Positions 44,067 through 53,098 of a stretch of 64,000 bases of DNA are shown here, piece by piece; position 1 is the stretch's first letter, and each line of letters starts with the position of its first letter. Made by a program: the position numbers and the translations under genes. The notes below the pieces were generated by a model, which saw only the letters and a list, made by a program, of their open reading frames with translations, was not told the origin of the DNA and made no database searches. Location: positions 1 through 64,000 of the forward strand of contig DBPT01000017.1 of assembly GCA_002304925.1 (NCBI GenBank), in the 5' to 3' direction. This DNA comes from Prolixibacteraceae bacterium UBA1413 (GTDB lineage Bacteria > Bacteroidota > Bacteroidia > Bacteroidales > Prolixibacteraceae).

Positions 44067-45353
44067 TTACAGTGATCCCCTTAATCCTTTGATGATCAGG
44101 GGATTTGCCAGTTTCTGCATTTCTGAGGAAAGGTATTGCCGGAATCCTTCTTCGCTCTTCCATTGTTCCTGATCAAGACCCCACACGGCGGCGAACCAAT
44201 GACGCGCCGGTCGGTTTGCCGAAACCTGCTGGGATATGTAGTACGTTTCGCTGATGATGTTGCTGAAATTCTTCTCCTTCACGGTCTGGTACCCCAATTC
44301 GAAGAAGTTGATATCGGAAGTGCGGGCGATCCTGCCGGTTTCATTTTCGGGAACGATGACCGCCATCCCCAGTTCATCATTGTTGAGCGACTGTACATCA
44401 TGGGTGCCGATGCAGGTAAATCCGTTTTCGCGGAACTGGAAAGGTTGCCGGGTTAGCTTGCTGGTGACGATGCCGGTGACGATTTCAGAGCCTTCGGGAA
44501 GGGGATTCACGGTCACGTCCGACTGGAACCACTGTTTTCCGGGGAAGATGGAGATGCGCTCGACAGCTTCCAGCAGTTGTCCGGCAACCTCCCATCCCGT
44601 GTACCGCAGTTCAAAAACCGATCGTACGGGACCTTCAGCGATTTTGACATATTCATATCCTTCGGTGGATCCCAGCCTGTAAAGGGAATCGTTCAAAAGC
44701 AGGGCAATGCCTCCGCTGCCCAGGGAACTGCCGCAGTGGAGCACATCCATGCCCCAGTCGGCCAGTTCGTGGTAACTGGGTGTTCCCGGGTATTGCAGGG
44801 AATCGATCACCATCACCGGTTTGCGCTTGGCGAAGAGATCCTTCACATTGCGGCAGTCAAAATAGGTGCGGAAGGCAAATTTGTCGTTTTCCCAATTCAC
44901 GCTTTCGGCCTGGGCGATGATTCTGAAGGAGTCCCTGCATGAAGGCGCCATATAACGGTCTGTTTCCGGAAAAGTGCCGTCTTCCTGCAAAATTCCCAAG
45001 CGCACGTTGGTTCGCTTCTCGAAGGATGGATATGCGGACGGAGAAACGAAGGAAACCACCAGCTTCCCCGAACCATCCCCCGGAAGGGAGACCACCACCG
45101 TTGCTTCATCCCACTGTCCGTCCCCGTCAAAATCGTCGGCCTGGGAAGGAAGCAATGCTCCACCCATATGGAACAGGGGCATCATATCACCGGGAATCGC
45201 CAGTTTGGCGGCAATTTCATTGCGCGAAAAGATGAGGACCTCATCGCTTCTATCCGCAGAGAGCGGGTTTTCTATGACCCAGCCCGTATTTTTCCGGCAA
45301 CCGGTGGTTACCACCAACAAGGAAATCATGAAAATGAGAAATCTTTTCATCAC
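44067..45353 (-). CDS. DUF4861 lipoprotein
   Basis: The 428-residue protein has a lipoprotein signal (LLVVTTGCRK, Cys near residue 19) and a DUF4861-like body with FDGDGQWDEA, HELADWGMDVLHCGSSLG and AEGPVRSVFELRYTGW. This family of unknown activity is common in Bacteroidota beside genes for degrading uronate-containing polysaccharides, as here beside kduD and kduI. It may be a beta-sandwich lyase or hydrolase at the envelope. It is the last gene of the kduI-kduD-DUF4861 run, though a dispersed repeat lies between it and kduD. Confidence 0.8.
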   Translation of the reverse strand: MMKRFLIFMISLLVVTTGCRKNTGWVIENPLSADRSDEVLIFSRNEIAAKLAIPGDMMPLFHMGGALLPSQADDFDGDGQWDEATVVVSLPGDGSGKLVVSFVSPSAYPSFEKRTNVRLGILQEDGTFPETDRYMAPSCRDSFRIIAQAESVNWENDKFAFRTYFDCRNVKDLFAKRKPVMVIDSLQYPGTPSYHELADWGMDVLHCGSSLGSGGIALLLNDSLYRLGSTEGYEYVKIAEGPVRSVFELRYTGWEVAGQLLEAVERISIFPGKQWFQSDVTVNPLPEGSEIVTGIVTSKLTRQPFQFRENGFTCIGTHDVQSLNNDELGMAVIVPENETGRIARTSDINFFELGYQTVKEKNFSNIISETYYISQQVSANRPARHWFAAVWGLDQEQWKSEEGFRQYLSSEMQKLANPLIIKGLRGSL

Positions 45354-45387
45354 ATCAGTTTTATATTATTCTTTATGTCAGTAATAT

Positions 45388-45543
45388 TCGTTCCGGCGAG
45401 CGCATTGACTACATCCGTTCTTTATGCCAGGTAAGCATTAGTGCCTCTCCTCTGCTTTTGGTTGATCTGCTGCTGAACCCCGTCAAACTCATCCCGGTTG
45501 TCCGGGATTCGTTTCCCCGCTGCTCTGCGCCGGGGAGTTCCAA
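45388..45543 (+). repeat. Dispersed repeat, copy B
   Basis: TTCCGGCGAGCGCATTGACT starts at 45391, followed by ACATCCGTTCTTT, an AGGTAAGCATTAGTGCC segment and, at 45515-45543, the hairpin CCCCGCTGCTCTGCGCCGGGG with GAGTTCCAA. It is the clearest copy with both halves in 156 bases. Confidence 0.7.
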
Positions 45544-45585
45544 TCCTGATATTCCAATCTTCTGATCTTCTGATCCTGTTGTCGG

Positions 45586-46380
45586 TTACAGGTCGTTTTC
45601 CCCTTTGACATAGCCGAAGTTGGCCAGAATTCCGCCGTCGACATAGAGGACATGACCGTTGACGAAATCGCTGGCTTTGGAGGCGAGGAAGAGGGCGGCG
45701 TTTCCGACATCCTCAGGTTCTCCCCACCGGCCGGCGGGGGTGCGCGTCATCACAAGATCGTTGAAGGGATGGTTCCCCTCGCGGATCGGGGCGGTCTGGG
45801 CGGTAGCGATGTACCCCGGACCAATGCCGTTGATTTGCAGGTTGTACTTGGCCCATTCACAACACATGTTGGCGGTCAGAAGCTTCAGCCCGCCCTTCGC
45901 AGAGGCGTAAGCCGAGACGGTATTGCGGCCGTAGACGCTCATCATGGAGCACATGTTGATGATTTTTCCCGCCCGTTTTCTGATCATGTTGGGCACCACC
46001 CGCTTGCTGACAATGAAAGGAGCCACCAGGTCGACGTCGATGACCTGTTTGTAATCTTCCACCGCCATGTCGAGGATCGGAATCCGCTTGATGATGCCGG
46101 CATTGTTGACCAGAATGTCGACGGGACCCACCTCCCGCTCAATGACGGAAATCCCGGCGTCGACCTGTGCTTCGTCGGTCACGTCAAAAACAAGGGTGAA
46201 AACATTGATTCCGGCTTCGGCATACTCTTTTTTCGCATTTTCGAGGCGTACCTCCAACAGGTCATTCACGCAGATCTTCGCTCCGGCTTTCCCCAGGGTT
46301 TTGCCAATGGCCATGCCAATGCCGTGGGTTCCCCCGGTAATCAGCGCCACTTTGCCGGTAAGGTCAAATAAGTCATTCAT
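45586..46380 (-). CDS. kduD: 2-deoxy-D-gluconate 3-dehydrogenase (KduD-type SDR)
   Basis: The 264-residue protein is a short-chain dehydrogenase: nucleotide motif ITGGTHGIGMAIG near residue 12, NNAGII, and catalytic YASAKGG (Tyr and Lys). It reduces 2,5-diketo-3-deoxygluconate to KDG in pectin and alginate breakdown. The call rests on the adjacent kduI. ATG 46380 (MNDLFDLTGK) fits the family; the frame open to 46428 adds 16 unlike residues. Confidence 0.92.
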   Translation of the reverse strand: MNDLFDLTGKVALITGGTHGIGMAIGKTLGKAGAKICVNDLLEVRLENAKKEYAEAGINVFTLVFDVTDEAQVDAGISVIEREVGPVDILVNNAGIIKRIPILDMAVEDYKQVIDVDLVAPFIVSKRVVPNMIRKRAGKIINMCSMMSVYGRNTVSAYASAKGGLKLLTANMCCEWAKYNLQINGIGPGYIATAQTAPIREGNHPFNDLVMTRTPAGRWGEPEDVGNAALFLASKASDFVNGHVLYVDGGILANFGYVKGENDL

Positions 46381-46414
46381 GGGATTTCGGATATTGGATT
46401 TCGGAATTCGGAAT

Positions 46415-47257
46415 TCATCGCAGTTCATCGGGACGGATGCCGTCCATATCAGCGTAGTCGAGGTTTTCGCCGGCCATGCCCCAGATAAAGGAGTAGTTGG
46501 CGGTGCCGGCTGCCGAATGGATGGACCAGCTGGGGGATATGACGGCCTGTTCGTTTTTCATCCAGATGTGACGGGTCTCTCTGGGTTTGCCCATGAAGTG
46601 ACATACCGCCTCTCCTTCGGGAAGGTCAAAGTAATAATAGACCTCATTCCTGCGCGAATGGGTATGGGGAGGCATGGTGTTCCATACCGATCCGGGACGA
46701 AGTTCGGTAAGCCCCATCTGAAGCTGGCATGTGGAGACGATCTTGTTGATGATCAGTTGATTAATCTGCCTTTCGTTGGAGGTCTCCAACGCTCCGGTCC
46801 TGATCATGTTGGCTTTTTCGAAGGTAATGTGCGCAACCGGGTATTCTTTGTGCGCCGGTGCCGAATTGAGGTAGTACTTCGCAGGATTCCCCGGGTCTTC
46901 CGACCGGAAGATGACCTCTTTAGATCCTTTCCCGACATAAAGGGCCTCTTTTTTATGGAGCAGATATTCTGTTCCGTCGACCACCACCGTGCCGTCACCG
47001 CCGGTGTTGATGATTCCCAGTTCACGTCGTTCAAGGAAATAGTTGCTCTTCAGGGCATCCACGCTTTCCAGTACCAGCTCCTCCTTCACAGGAACCGCAC
47101 CCCCGGTGATGAAACGCTCGATATGGGAATAGACAAGCCTGATAGAGCCCTGATCCATCACCTTCTTCACCAGGAACTCCTTCCTTATCCTTTTGGTTCC
47201 GTAATATTTAAAATCTTTGGGATGGAAATTGTGCCTTTCTTCAAAAATGATTGCCAT
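46415..47257 (-). CDS. kduI: 5-dehydro-4-deoxy-D-glucuronate isomerase KduI
   Basis: The 280-residue protein has the normal length and double-cupin form. Zinc ligands lie in MPPHTHSRRNEVYYYF (two His and Glu) and WSIHSAAGTANYSFIWGM (His). It turns the 4-deoxy-uronate released from unsaturated galacturonides into 2,5-diketo-3-deoxygluconate, the substrate of KduD, whose gene follows 34 bases on. kdgK and kdgA are not in the window. Confidence 0.96.
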   Translation of the reverse strand: MAIIFEERHNFHPKDFKYYGTKRIRKEFLVKKVMDQGSIRLVYSHIERFITGGAVPVKEELVLESVDALKSNYFLERRELGIINTGGDGTVVVDGTEYLLHKKEALYVGKGSKEVIFRSEDPGNPAKYYLNSAPAHKEYPVAHITFEKANMIRTGALETSNERQINQLIINKIVSTCQLQMGLTELRPGSVWNTMPPHTHSRRNEVYYYFDLPEGEAVCHFMGKPRETRHIWMKNEQAVISPSWSIHSAAGTANYSFIWGMAGENLDYADMDGIRPDELR

Positions 47258-47345
47258 AACATACTATTTATTTGATTAAACACCTTTTTGTGGGGGAGCA
47301 TCCCACCTCACGCAAAATTAGCGTAAAAATCCGGGATGGCAAGGG

Positions 47346-47385
47346 AAAAAAAAAGCTGACCAGGGAATACTCCCCAGGTCAGCTT
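47346..47385 (-). terminator. Rho-independent terminator after the Tat-exported isomerase-like gene
   Basis: Read on the minus strand, AAGCTGACC (47385-47377) pairs with GGTCAGCTT (47361-47353) and runs into TTTTTT. It separates the gene at 47464 from kduI, which must have its own promoter. Confidence 0.8.
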
Positions 47386-47409
47386 AAAGGGATCACAAAC
47401 AATACTCAT

Positions 47410-47441
47410 CCGGCGAGCGCAATCCCATCGGCTTTGCGGCA
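47410..47441 (+). repeat. Dispersed repeat fragment
   Basis: CCGGCGAGCGCAATCCCATC followed by GGCTTTGCGGCA matches the front of the 42081-42193 copy (AATCCCATCGGCT) and the GGCGAGCGCA start of copies B and C. Only this front part is present. Confidence 0.5.
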
Positions 47442-47463
47442 GGATCAGCAGGCGCATTTTCCG

Positions 47464-48399
47464 TCAGACCAGGATCTTGGTGGTCAGGTTGGTGATGCTT
47501 TTTTGGATGGCTTCGAAGGGAAGCCCGTCTTTAGTACGATCCTGTTCCACGATCATGTATTTCATTCCCGCCACTTCTTTGGCAGCCAGGATCTCTTTGA
47601 AATCGATGACGCCTTCTCCCACGGGTGCGAAATCTTCCACGCCGTCGGTGTAAAAGAAGGGCGGTTCATGGGTGAACATATCCTTCATGTGGAAGAGTTC
47701 AAACCTCCCGGGATATTTGTTGAAGATGTCGACGGGATTCTGTCCGGCCTTGATGGCCCAGAAAAGGTCGATTTGCATGATGACCAGGCGGGGGTCGAGT
47801 TCGGCCATGAAGACATCGAAGAATGGCACTTTGCCCTCGACAGTGTCGAATTCGAAATTGTGGTTGTGATACCCGAAGCTGATGCCAACCTCCTTCATGA
47901 TCTCGCCGACCTGGTTCCAGTCGGCCGCCATTTTTTGGTAGCTGGCGATGGTGGTGCGTGCTTCGGGAACCACCCATGGCTGCACACAGTATTTTACCCC
48001 GAGGAGGGCATGGTCATCGGCCATCTTTTTGGCATTGTCGAGGGTGATGCCTGTGGCTTCCACCTGGGTGTGGCTGCTCAGTATCTCCATGCCCAGGTCT
48101 TCTACCAGCTTGCGGAAATCGGCGGGCGCATACCCGTAAAACTTCCCGTCGGCATAGCCGGCCAGCTCCACATATTTGTATCCCATATCGGATACCTGCT
48201 TCAGGGATCCTGCGGCGTCAGCGTCCATGGCATCCCGGATGGTGTACAACTGCAGGCCTACGCCGAAACTTTTCGGATCGGGGGCTTCCACTCCCTTTTT
48301 GACTTTGGGCTTGCAGGAAAATTGCGAAATGACCAGCGCCCCGACTGCCCCTGCCGCCGAGAGACGGATAAAATCCCTCCTTGAGTGTCTTGTCTTCAT
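47464..48399 (-). CDS. Tat-exported sugar phosphate isomerase/epimerase-like protein
   Basis: The 311-residue protein starts with a twin-arginine signal (SRRDFIRLSAAGAVGAL, residues 6-22), possibly ending at a Cys. The rest is an AP-endonuclease-2-type TIM barrel with metal-site sequences: ISFGYHNHNFEF near residue 172, MQIDLFWAIKAG near 213 and ELFHMKDM near 239. Such exported xylose isomerase-like proteins of Bacteroidota are often annotated as sugar isomerases or epimerases; the reaction is unknown. It precedes kduI but is separated from it by a terminator. Confidence 0.88.
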   Translation of the reverse strand: MKTRHSRRDFIRLSAAGAVGALVISQFSCKPKVKKGVEAPDPKSFGVGLQLYTIRDAMDADAAGSLKQVSDMGYKYVELAGYADGKFYGYAPADFRKLVEDLGMEILSSHTQVEATGITLDNAKKMADDHALLGVKYCVQPWVVPEARTTIASYQKMAADWNQVGEIMKEVGISFGYHNHNFEFDTVEGKVPFFDVFMAELDPRLVIMQIDLFWAIKAGQNPVDIFNKYPGRFELFHMKDMFTHEPPFFYTDGVEDFAPVGEGVIDFKEILAAKEVAGMKYMIVEQDRTKDGLPFEAIQKSITNLTTKILV

Positions 48400-48554
48400 A
48401 AATGGAATATTAAGTTTGTTAATCAGTATGATCGTTCAAAATTTGTCCGGCCCGTCAACCTCCTGTGGTCGCAGGAAAATTATCTCCTGTGGTCACCGGT
48501 ATATTTTTATAAACGCACTTCAGGGTTTAAATATACAAAATTTGTTCAATTTCC

Positions 48555-48562
48555 TATCTTTG
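48555..48562 (+). promoter_or_regulatory. Bacteroidota -7 element (TATCTTTG) for purL
   Basis: TATCTTTG lies 42 bases before the purL ATG. The leader after it contains a small GCTGT/ACAGC hairpin. Upstream, CTCCTGTGGTC occurs twice (about 48460 and 48486). Confidence 0.5.
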
Positions 48563-48604
48563 TTCGTGCTGTTCACGAAGGACAGCCGATAAAACCGCAA
48601 ATCC

Positions 48605-51600
48605 ATGATACTTTTTTTCAGGACCCGTCAGCAGACGGTGGTAGCCGTTCAGACGTCGGTAGTTTTACCGGCGGAAGCGATTGAGAAACTCATCTGGCTG
48701 CTCGGGGAAGCCATTCTGGAATCCTCTTCCACCCTGGAGGGGTGGTACTGCGGTCCGCGCCGCGAGATGGTTACCCCCTGGAGTACCAATGCGGTGGAGA
48801 TTACCCAGAACATGGGCATTGACGGGGTGACGCGGATGGAGGAGCTTTTTCCAGCGGAAGGTCCTGGGGCTCACCATGACCCGATGTTGCAGGCGCTTTA
48901 CCATCATCCCGACCAGGAGGTTTTCACCGTCCGCAGGGAGCCCGATCCGGTCAGGGAGATTGACGATATTGCCGCATATAATGAAAAGGAGGGGCTGGCG
49001 CTAAGTCCGGAGGAGGTGGCCTATCTCCATTCGGTGGCGGAAGCGCTGGGCCGTAACCTCACCGACAGCGAAGTGTTCGGCTTTTCGCAGGTCAATTCGG
49101 AACACTGCCGCCACAAAATTTTTAACGGAACTTTTGTGATCGACGGGACAGAGCAGGAATTCTCTCTTTTTCAGATGATCAAAAGGACTTCGCAGGTCAA
49201 TCCCAACAAGATTGTTTCGGCATACCGTGACAACTGTTCTTTTGTGCAGGGTCCCGAGGCGGAGCAGTTTGCCCCGGCGAGCCCGGACAAGCCGGACTGG
49301 TTCAGGATCACCGATTTTGAAACCGTCCTTTCCCTGAAGGCGGAGACCCATAATTTCCCCACGACGGTGGAGCCTTTTAACGGGGCGTCGACGGGCACGG
49401 GAGGCGAGATCCGTGACCGCATGGGCGGAGGCAAGGGGAGCATTCCCGTAGCCGGAACCGCAGTTTACATGACCGCTTATCCGCGTACCGGAGATGGCCG
49501 TCCCTGGGAGGAGGCCACAGAGCCGCGCCCCTGGCTGTATCAATCCCCCGAAGAGATCCTTATCAAAGCTTCCAACGGGGCCAGCGATTTCGGCAACAAG
49601 TTCGGACAACCTCTGATCGCGGGGTCCCTCCTTACCTTTGAACATTTTGAAAATCAAAAAAAATACGGATACGACAAGGTTATCATGCTGGCCGGGGGGA
49701 TCGGCTTCGGGAAGAAGGGCGACAGCCTCAAGGGGGAACCCGTTCCCGGCGACCGGATCATCCTGTTGGGGGGTGACAACTACCGTATCGGCATGGGCGG
49801 AGGGGCGGTCTCTTCGGTGGCCACCGGGGAATATGAAAATGCCATCGAGCTGAATGCTGTCCAGCGCGCCAATCCCGAGATGCAGAAAAGGGTCTTCAAC
49901 GCCATCCGCGCCCTGACGGAAATGGAGGACAATCCCGTGATTTCCATCCATGACCACGGTGCTGGCGGACATCTGAACTGCCTTTCGGAACTGGTAGAGG
50001 GAACAGGGGGAAAGATTGACACCTCCCGGCTTCCCGTAGGGGATCCTACCCTTTCCCAAAAGGAGATCATCGGGAATGAATCGCAGGAACGGATGGGGCT
50101 GGTGATGCATGAAAAGGATACTGGCCTGCTCATCCGCATCGCTCAAAGGGAGCGTGCACCCATTTACCTCATCGGGGAGGTCACCGGCGACATGCAGTTC
50201 ACCTTTGAAAACAGCATCACCGGGGAGAAACCCATTGACTGGCAGTTGGGCTATATGTTCGGGAAACCTCCCCGGACGGTTCTGGAGGACAGCAGCGAGA
50301 CGGTGTCTTTCAGGGAGTTGGCCTGGGATCCTGAAAAGATGGGCCACTACCTGGAGAATGTGCTGCAGCTGGAGTCGGTGGCCTGCAAGGATTGGCTCAC
50401 CAACAAGGTGGACCGGTCGGTGACGGGCAGGATCGCCAAACAGCAGGGTGCCGGAAAACTCCACCTGCCCCTCAACAATGTGGGGGTGGTGACCCTCGAT
50501 TACCGGGGCATGGCGGGCATTGCCACGGCCATTGGGCACGCCCCGGTAGCCGGACTGGCAGATGCCGCCGCAGGATCGGTACTTTCCATTGCCGAAGCCC
50601 TCACCAACATCGTATGGGCACCCATGCCCGACGGAATCCGTTCGGTATCGCTGAGCGCCAACTGGATGTGGCCGGCCAGGAATCCCGGAGAAAATGCACG
50701 CATCTATCAAGCCGTGAAAGCGGCCAGCGACTTCGCCTGCGCCATCGGCGTCAACATCCCCACCGGAAAAGATTCCCTGTCGATGACCCAGAAATATCCC
50801 GGCGACGTGGTCTATGCCCCCGGTACCGTTATCATTTCAGCTTCCGGGGAGGTGAGTGACGTCTCCAAAACCATAGAACCCGTCCTTGTCAACGATCCAG
50901 AAAAACTCCTCTTTTTCATCGACTTTTCCTTTATGCCCCGGAAAGTGGGAGGCGGCGCCCTGGCGCAAACCCTGAACAGGCTGGGGAAGGATATCCCTTC
51001 GGTGGCAAGTGCGGAAGGTTTCGCAGCCTGCTTCAATGCCGTCCAGGAACTCGTCGCCAACGGGCTGATCGTTGCCGGACACGACATCTCATCGGGCGGA
51101 CTGATCACCACTCTGTTGGAGATGTGCTTTTCCGACAACGATTCCGGCATGGAACTGGACCTGACGGGGATCGGGGAGACCGATACCGTGAAACTCCTCT
51201 TCTCCGAAAATCCGGGAGTGGTGGTTCAGTGCGCCGATCCCGAAGCCGTCCGTAATCTTCTCTCCTTCAGGAATGTAAAATGGGTGGAGATCGGCAAACC
51301 CGCCCCGGGCCACAAAATTTCCGTCACCAACCACGGGGCGTCCTGGCAGTTCGATGTTTACCGGCTCAGGGACCTCTGGTACAGAACTTCCTACCTGCTT
51401 GACCGCAGGCAGTGCGGTGAGGCGAAAGCCCGGGAGCGTTTCTCCCGTTACCGCGAGAACGAACTTAACTTCCGTTTCGGCAGTTTTTCGGGGAAAGCGG
51501 CCGACTGCGGTATCGGGCTGTCGCGGCGGAAACCCTCGGGGATACGGGCTGCCATCATCCGCGAAAAGGGGGCAAACGGGGACCGCGAAATGGCCTGGAT

Positions 51601-52291
51601 GTTGTACCTCGCCGGCTTTGACGTGAAGGATGTCCACATGACCGACCTGATCGCGGGAAGAGAAACCCTGGAGGAGGTCAATCTCATCGTTTTTGTGGGC
51701 GGATTTTCTAACAGCGACGTGCTGGGTTCCGCAAAAGGGTGGGCGGGGGCTTTCCGGTATAATGAGAAAGCCCGGATAGCCCTCGAAAATTTCTACCACC
51801 GGGAGGATACCCTCAGCCTGGGGGTGTGCAACGGCTGCCAGTTGATGATGGAACTGGGACTTATCGATACCGGAACGGCACCCCGGCCCGTCATGGAACA
51901 CAACGACTCCCGCAAATTCGAATCGGCATTCCTCAACGTGGACATTCTTCCCAATCCGTCGGTGATGCTGGGGAATATGGAAGGGATGCGCCTGGGGATC
52001 TGGGTGGCCCATGGGGAAGGGAAGTTCATCCTCGGAGGGGCCGAAGAGGAGTACCGCATCGCCATGAAATACAGCCGGAGCTTTTACCCGGCAAATCCTA
52101 GCGGGTCGGAATATGATACGGCAGCCCTCTGCAGTCCCGACGGGCGTCACCTGGCCATGATGCCCCATATGGAACGGGCCTTCCGCCCTTACCAATGGGC
52201 ATATTATCCCGCCGGGAGGAAACAGGATGAAATCACCCCCTGGATGCAGGCCTTTGTCAATGCCCGCGAGTGGATCTGCAAAAAACTGTAA
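48605..52291 (+). CDS. purL: Phosphoribosylformylglycinamidine synthase PurL, large form
   Basis: The 1228-residue protein is the single-chain form with all parts: N-terminal PurS-like region (1-130), FGAM synthase core with FSQVNSEHCRHKIFNG near 155-170, HNFPTTVEPFNGASTGTGGEIRD, and a second ATP-site half, then a C-terminal class I glutamine amidotransferase (from about 980) with VCNGCQLMMELG (nucleophile Cys) and WVAHGEGKF (His). It makes FGAM from FGAR, glutamine and ATP in purine synthesis. No other pur genes lie nearby. Confidence 0.96.
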   Translation: MILFFRTRQQTVVAVQTSVVLPAEAIEKLIWLLGEAILESSSTLEGWYCGPRREMVTPWSTNAVEITQNMGIDGVTRMEELFPAEGPGAHHDPMLQALYHHPDQEVFTVRREPDPVREIDDIAAYNEKEGLALSPEEVAYLHSVAEALGRNLTDSEVFGFSQVNSEHCRHKIFNGTFVIDGTEQEFSLFQMIKRTSQVNPNKIVSAYRDNCSFVQGPEAEQFAPASPDKPDWFRITDFETVLSLKAETHNFPTTVEPFNGASTGTGGEIRDRMGGGKGSIPVAGTAVYMTAYPRTGDGRPWEEATEPRPWLYQSPEEILIKASNGASDFGNKFGQPLIAGSLLTFEHFENQKKYGYDKVIMLAGGIGFGKKGDSLKGEPVPGDRIILLGGDNYRIGMGGGAVSSVATGEYENAIELNAVQRANPEMQKRVFNAIRALTEMEDNPVISIHDHGAGGHLNCLSELVEGTGGKIDTSRLPVGDPTLSQKEIIGNESQERMGLVMHEKDTGLLIRIAQRERAPIYLIGEVTGDMQFTFENSITGEKPIDWQLGYMFGKPPRTVLEDSSETVSFRELAWDPEKMGHYLENVLQLESVACKDWLTNKVDRSVTGRIAKQQGAGKLHLPLNNVGVVTLDYRGMAGIATAIGHAPVAGLADAAAGSVLSIAEALTNIVWAPMPDGIRSVSLSANWMWPARNPGENARIYQAVKAASDFACAIGVNIPTGKDSLSMTQKYPGDVVYAPGTVIISASGEVSDVSKTIEPVLVNDPEKLLFFIDFSFMPRKVGGGALAQTLNRLGKDIPSVASAEGFAACFNAVQELVANGLIVAGHDISSGGLITTLLEMCFSDNDSGMELDLTGIGETDTVKLLFSENPGVVVQCADPEAVRNLLSFRNVKWVEIGKPAPGHKISVTNHGASWQFDVYRLRDLWYRTSYLLDRRQCGEAKARERFSRYRENELNFRFGSFSGKAADCGIGLSRRKPSGIRAAIIREKGANGDREMAWMLYLAGFDVKDVHMTDLIAGRETLEEVNLIVFVGGFSNSDVLGSAKGWAGAFRYNEKARIALENFYHREDTLSLGVCNGCQLMMELGLIDTGTAPRPVMEHNDSRKFESAFLNVDILPNPSVMLGNMEGMRLGIWVAHGEGKFILGGAEEEYRIAMKYSRSFYPANPSGSEYDTAALCSPDGRHLAMMPHMERAFRPYQWAYYPAGRKQDEITPWMQAFVNAREWICKKL

Positions 52292-52325
52292 TATGCCCTG
52301 CCGCCGCTATGAGACGGCATTGGAC

Positions 52326-52970
52326 CTAAAGCTGCCCAACCGCAGATAGGGCGATGGCCCGCACCGGGGCACCGTCGGCATCCTGGAAATGAAGCGGCAG
52401 GGCGGTGAAAAGAAAGTCGGTAGCCGTGAATTCCAGGGGAAAACAAAGGTTTTCCACCACCACCATGCCGGCACCCAGTAAAATGCGGTGGACAGGCCAG
52501 GTTTCCGATTCCGGGGCGTCAATGGAGATGGCATCAATGCCGATGCCCTTCAGGGAAAAACCCGTCAGCCAGAGGGCTGCCTCTTCCGTAAGCACGGGAA
52601 ACCCCGAGAAATAACCCTCTTCACCCCAGAAACGGCACCACCCCGTCCTCAGCAGGAGATAATCCGCTTTGGAGATCGCAGTTTCGGATTTCTTACAAAA
52701 AGATTTTTCTATCGCGGCTGTTCCCCGGGGAATTGTGATTACCACTCCTTTGCCGGTGAAGTGGGATACCTGAAACCGGTCAAGGGTCTTGCCGCCGGGA
52801 ATCATATGGGCAGGAGCGTCCATGTGGGTTCCCGTATGGCTCCCGGCTGTAAGGAGCGTCTCCCGGTAACCTTCCCGCTCCAAAGTGGCAAGGGGATCCA
52901 GCAAAGGTTCCGGAGTGCCCGGATAAACCGGTATTCCGGGGTGGATCAGGTGGGTCAGATCGGTTATCAT
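52326..52970 (-). CDS. Cyclase-family (kynurenine formamidase-like) hydrolase
   Basis: The 214-residue protein has the family metal motif SHTGTHMDAPAHM near residues 44-56 and GIDAISIDAPES near 148. Members are metal-dependent amide or ester hydrolases, the best known being kynurenine formamidase; no tryptophan-degradation genes are nearby, so the substrate is open. It converges on purL with 34 bases between the stops. Confidence 0.87.
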   Translation of the reverse strand: MITDLTHLIHPGIPVYPGTPEPLLDPLATLEREGYRETLLTAGSHTGTHMDAPAHMIPGGKTLDRFQVSHFTGKGVVITIPRGTAAIEKSFCKKSETAISKADYLLLRTGWCRFWGEEGYFSGFPVLTEEAALWLTGFSLKGIGIDAISIDAPESETWPVHRILLGAGMVVVENLCFPLEFTATDFLFTALPLHFQDADGAPVRAIALSAVGQL

Positions 52971-53098
52971 CCTCTTTTTTTGTCAAAAATAGGAGATTTA
53001 ACCGCATTTTGTACGCGAAAATCTGCATACGGAAAGTTGGAATCAAGGGATGAATGGTTACATTTGGGAATTGTAATCCAAACCTATCTATACATATT

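Noticed and set aside
49001..50710. 569-codon open frame opposite purL
   Set aside because: Antisense to the conserved PurL core, no recognisable domain or ribosome site.
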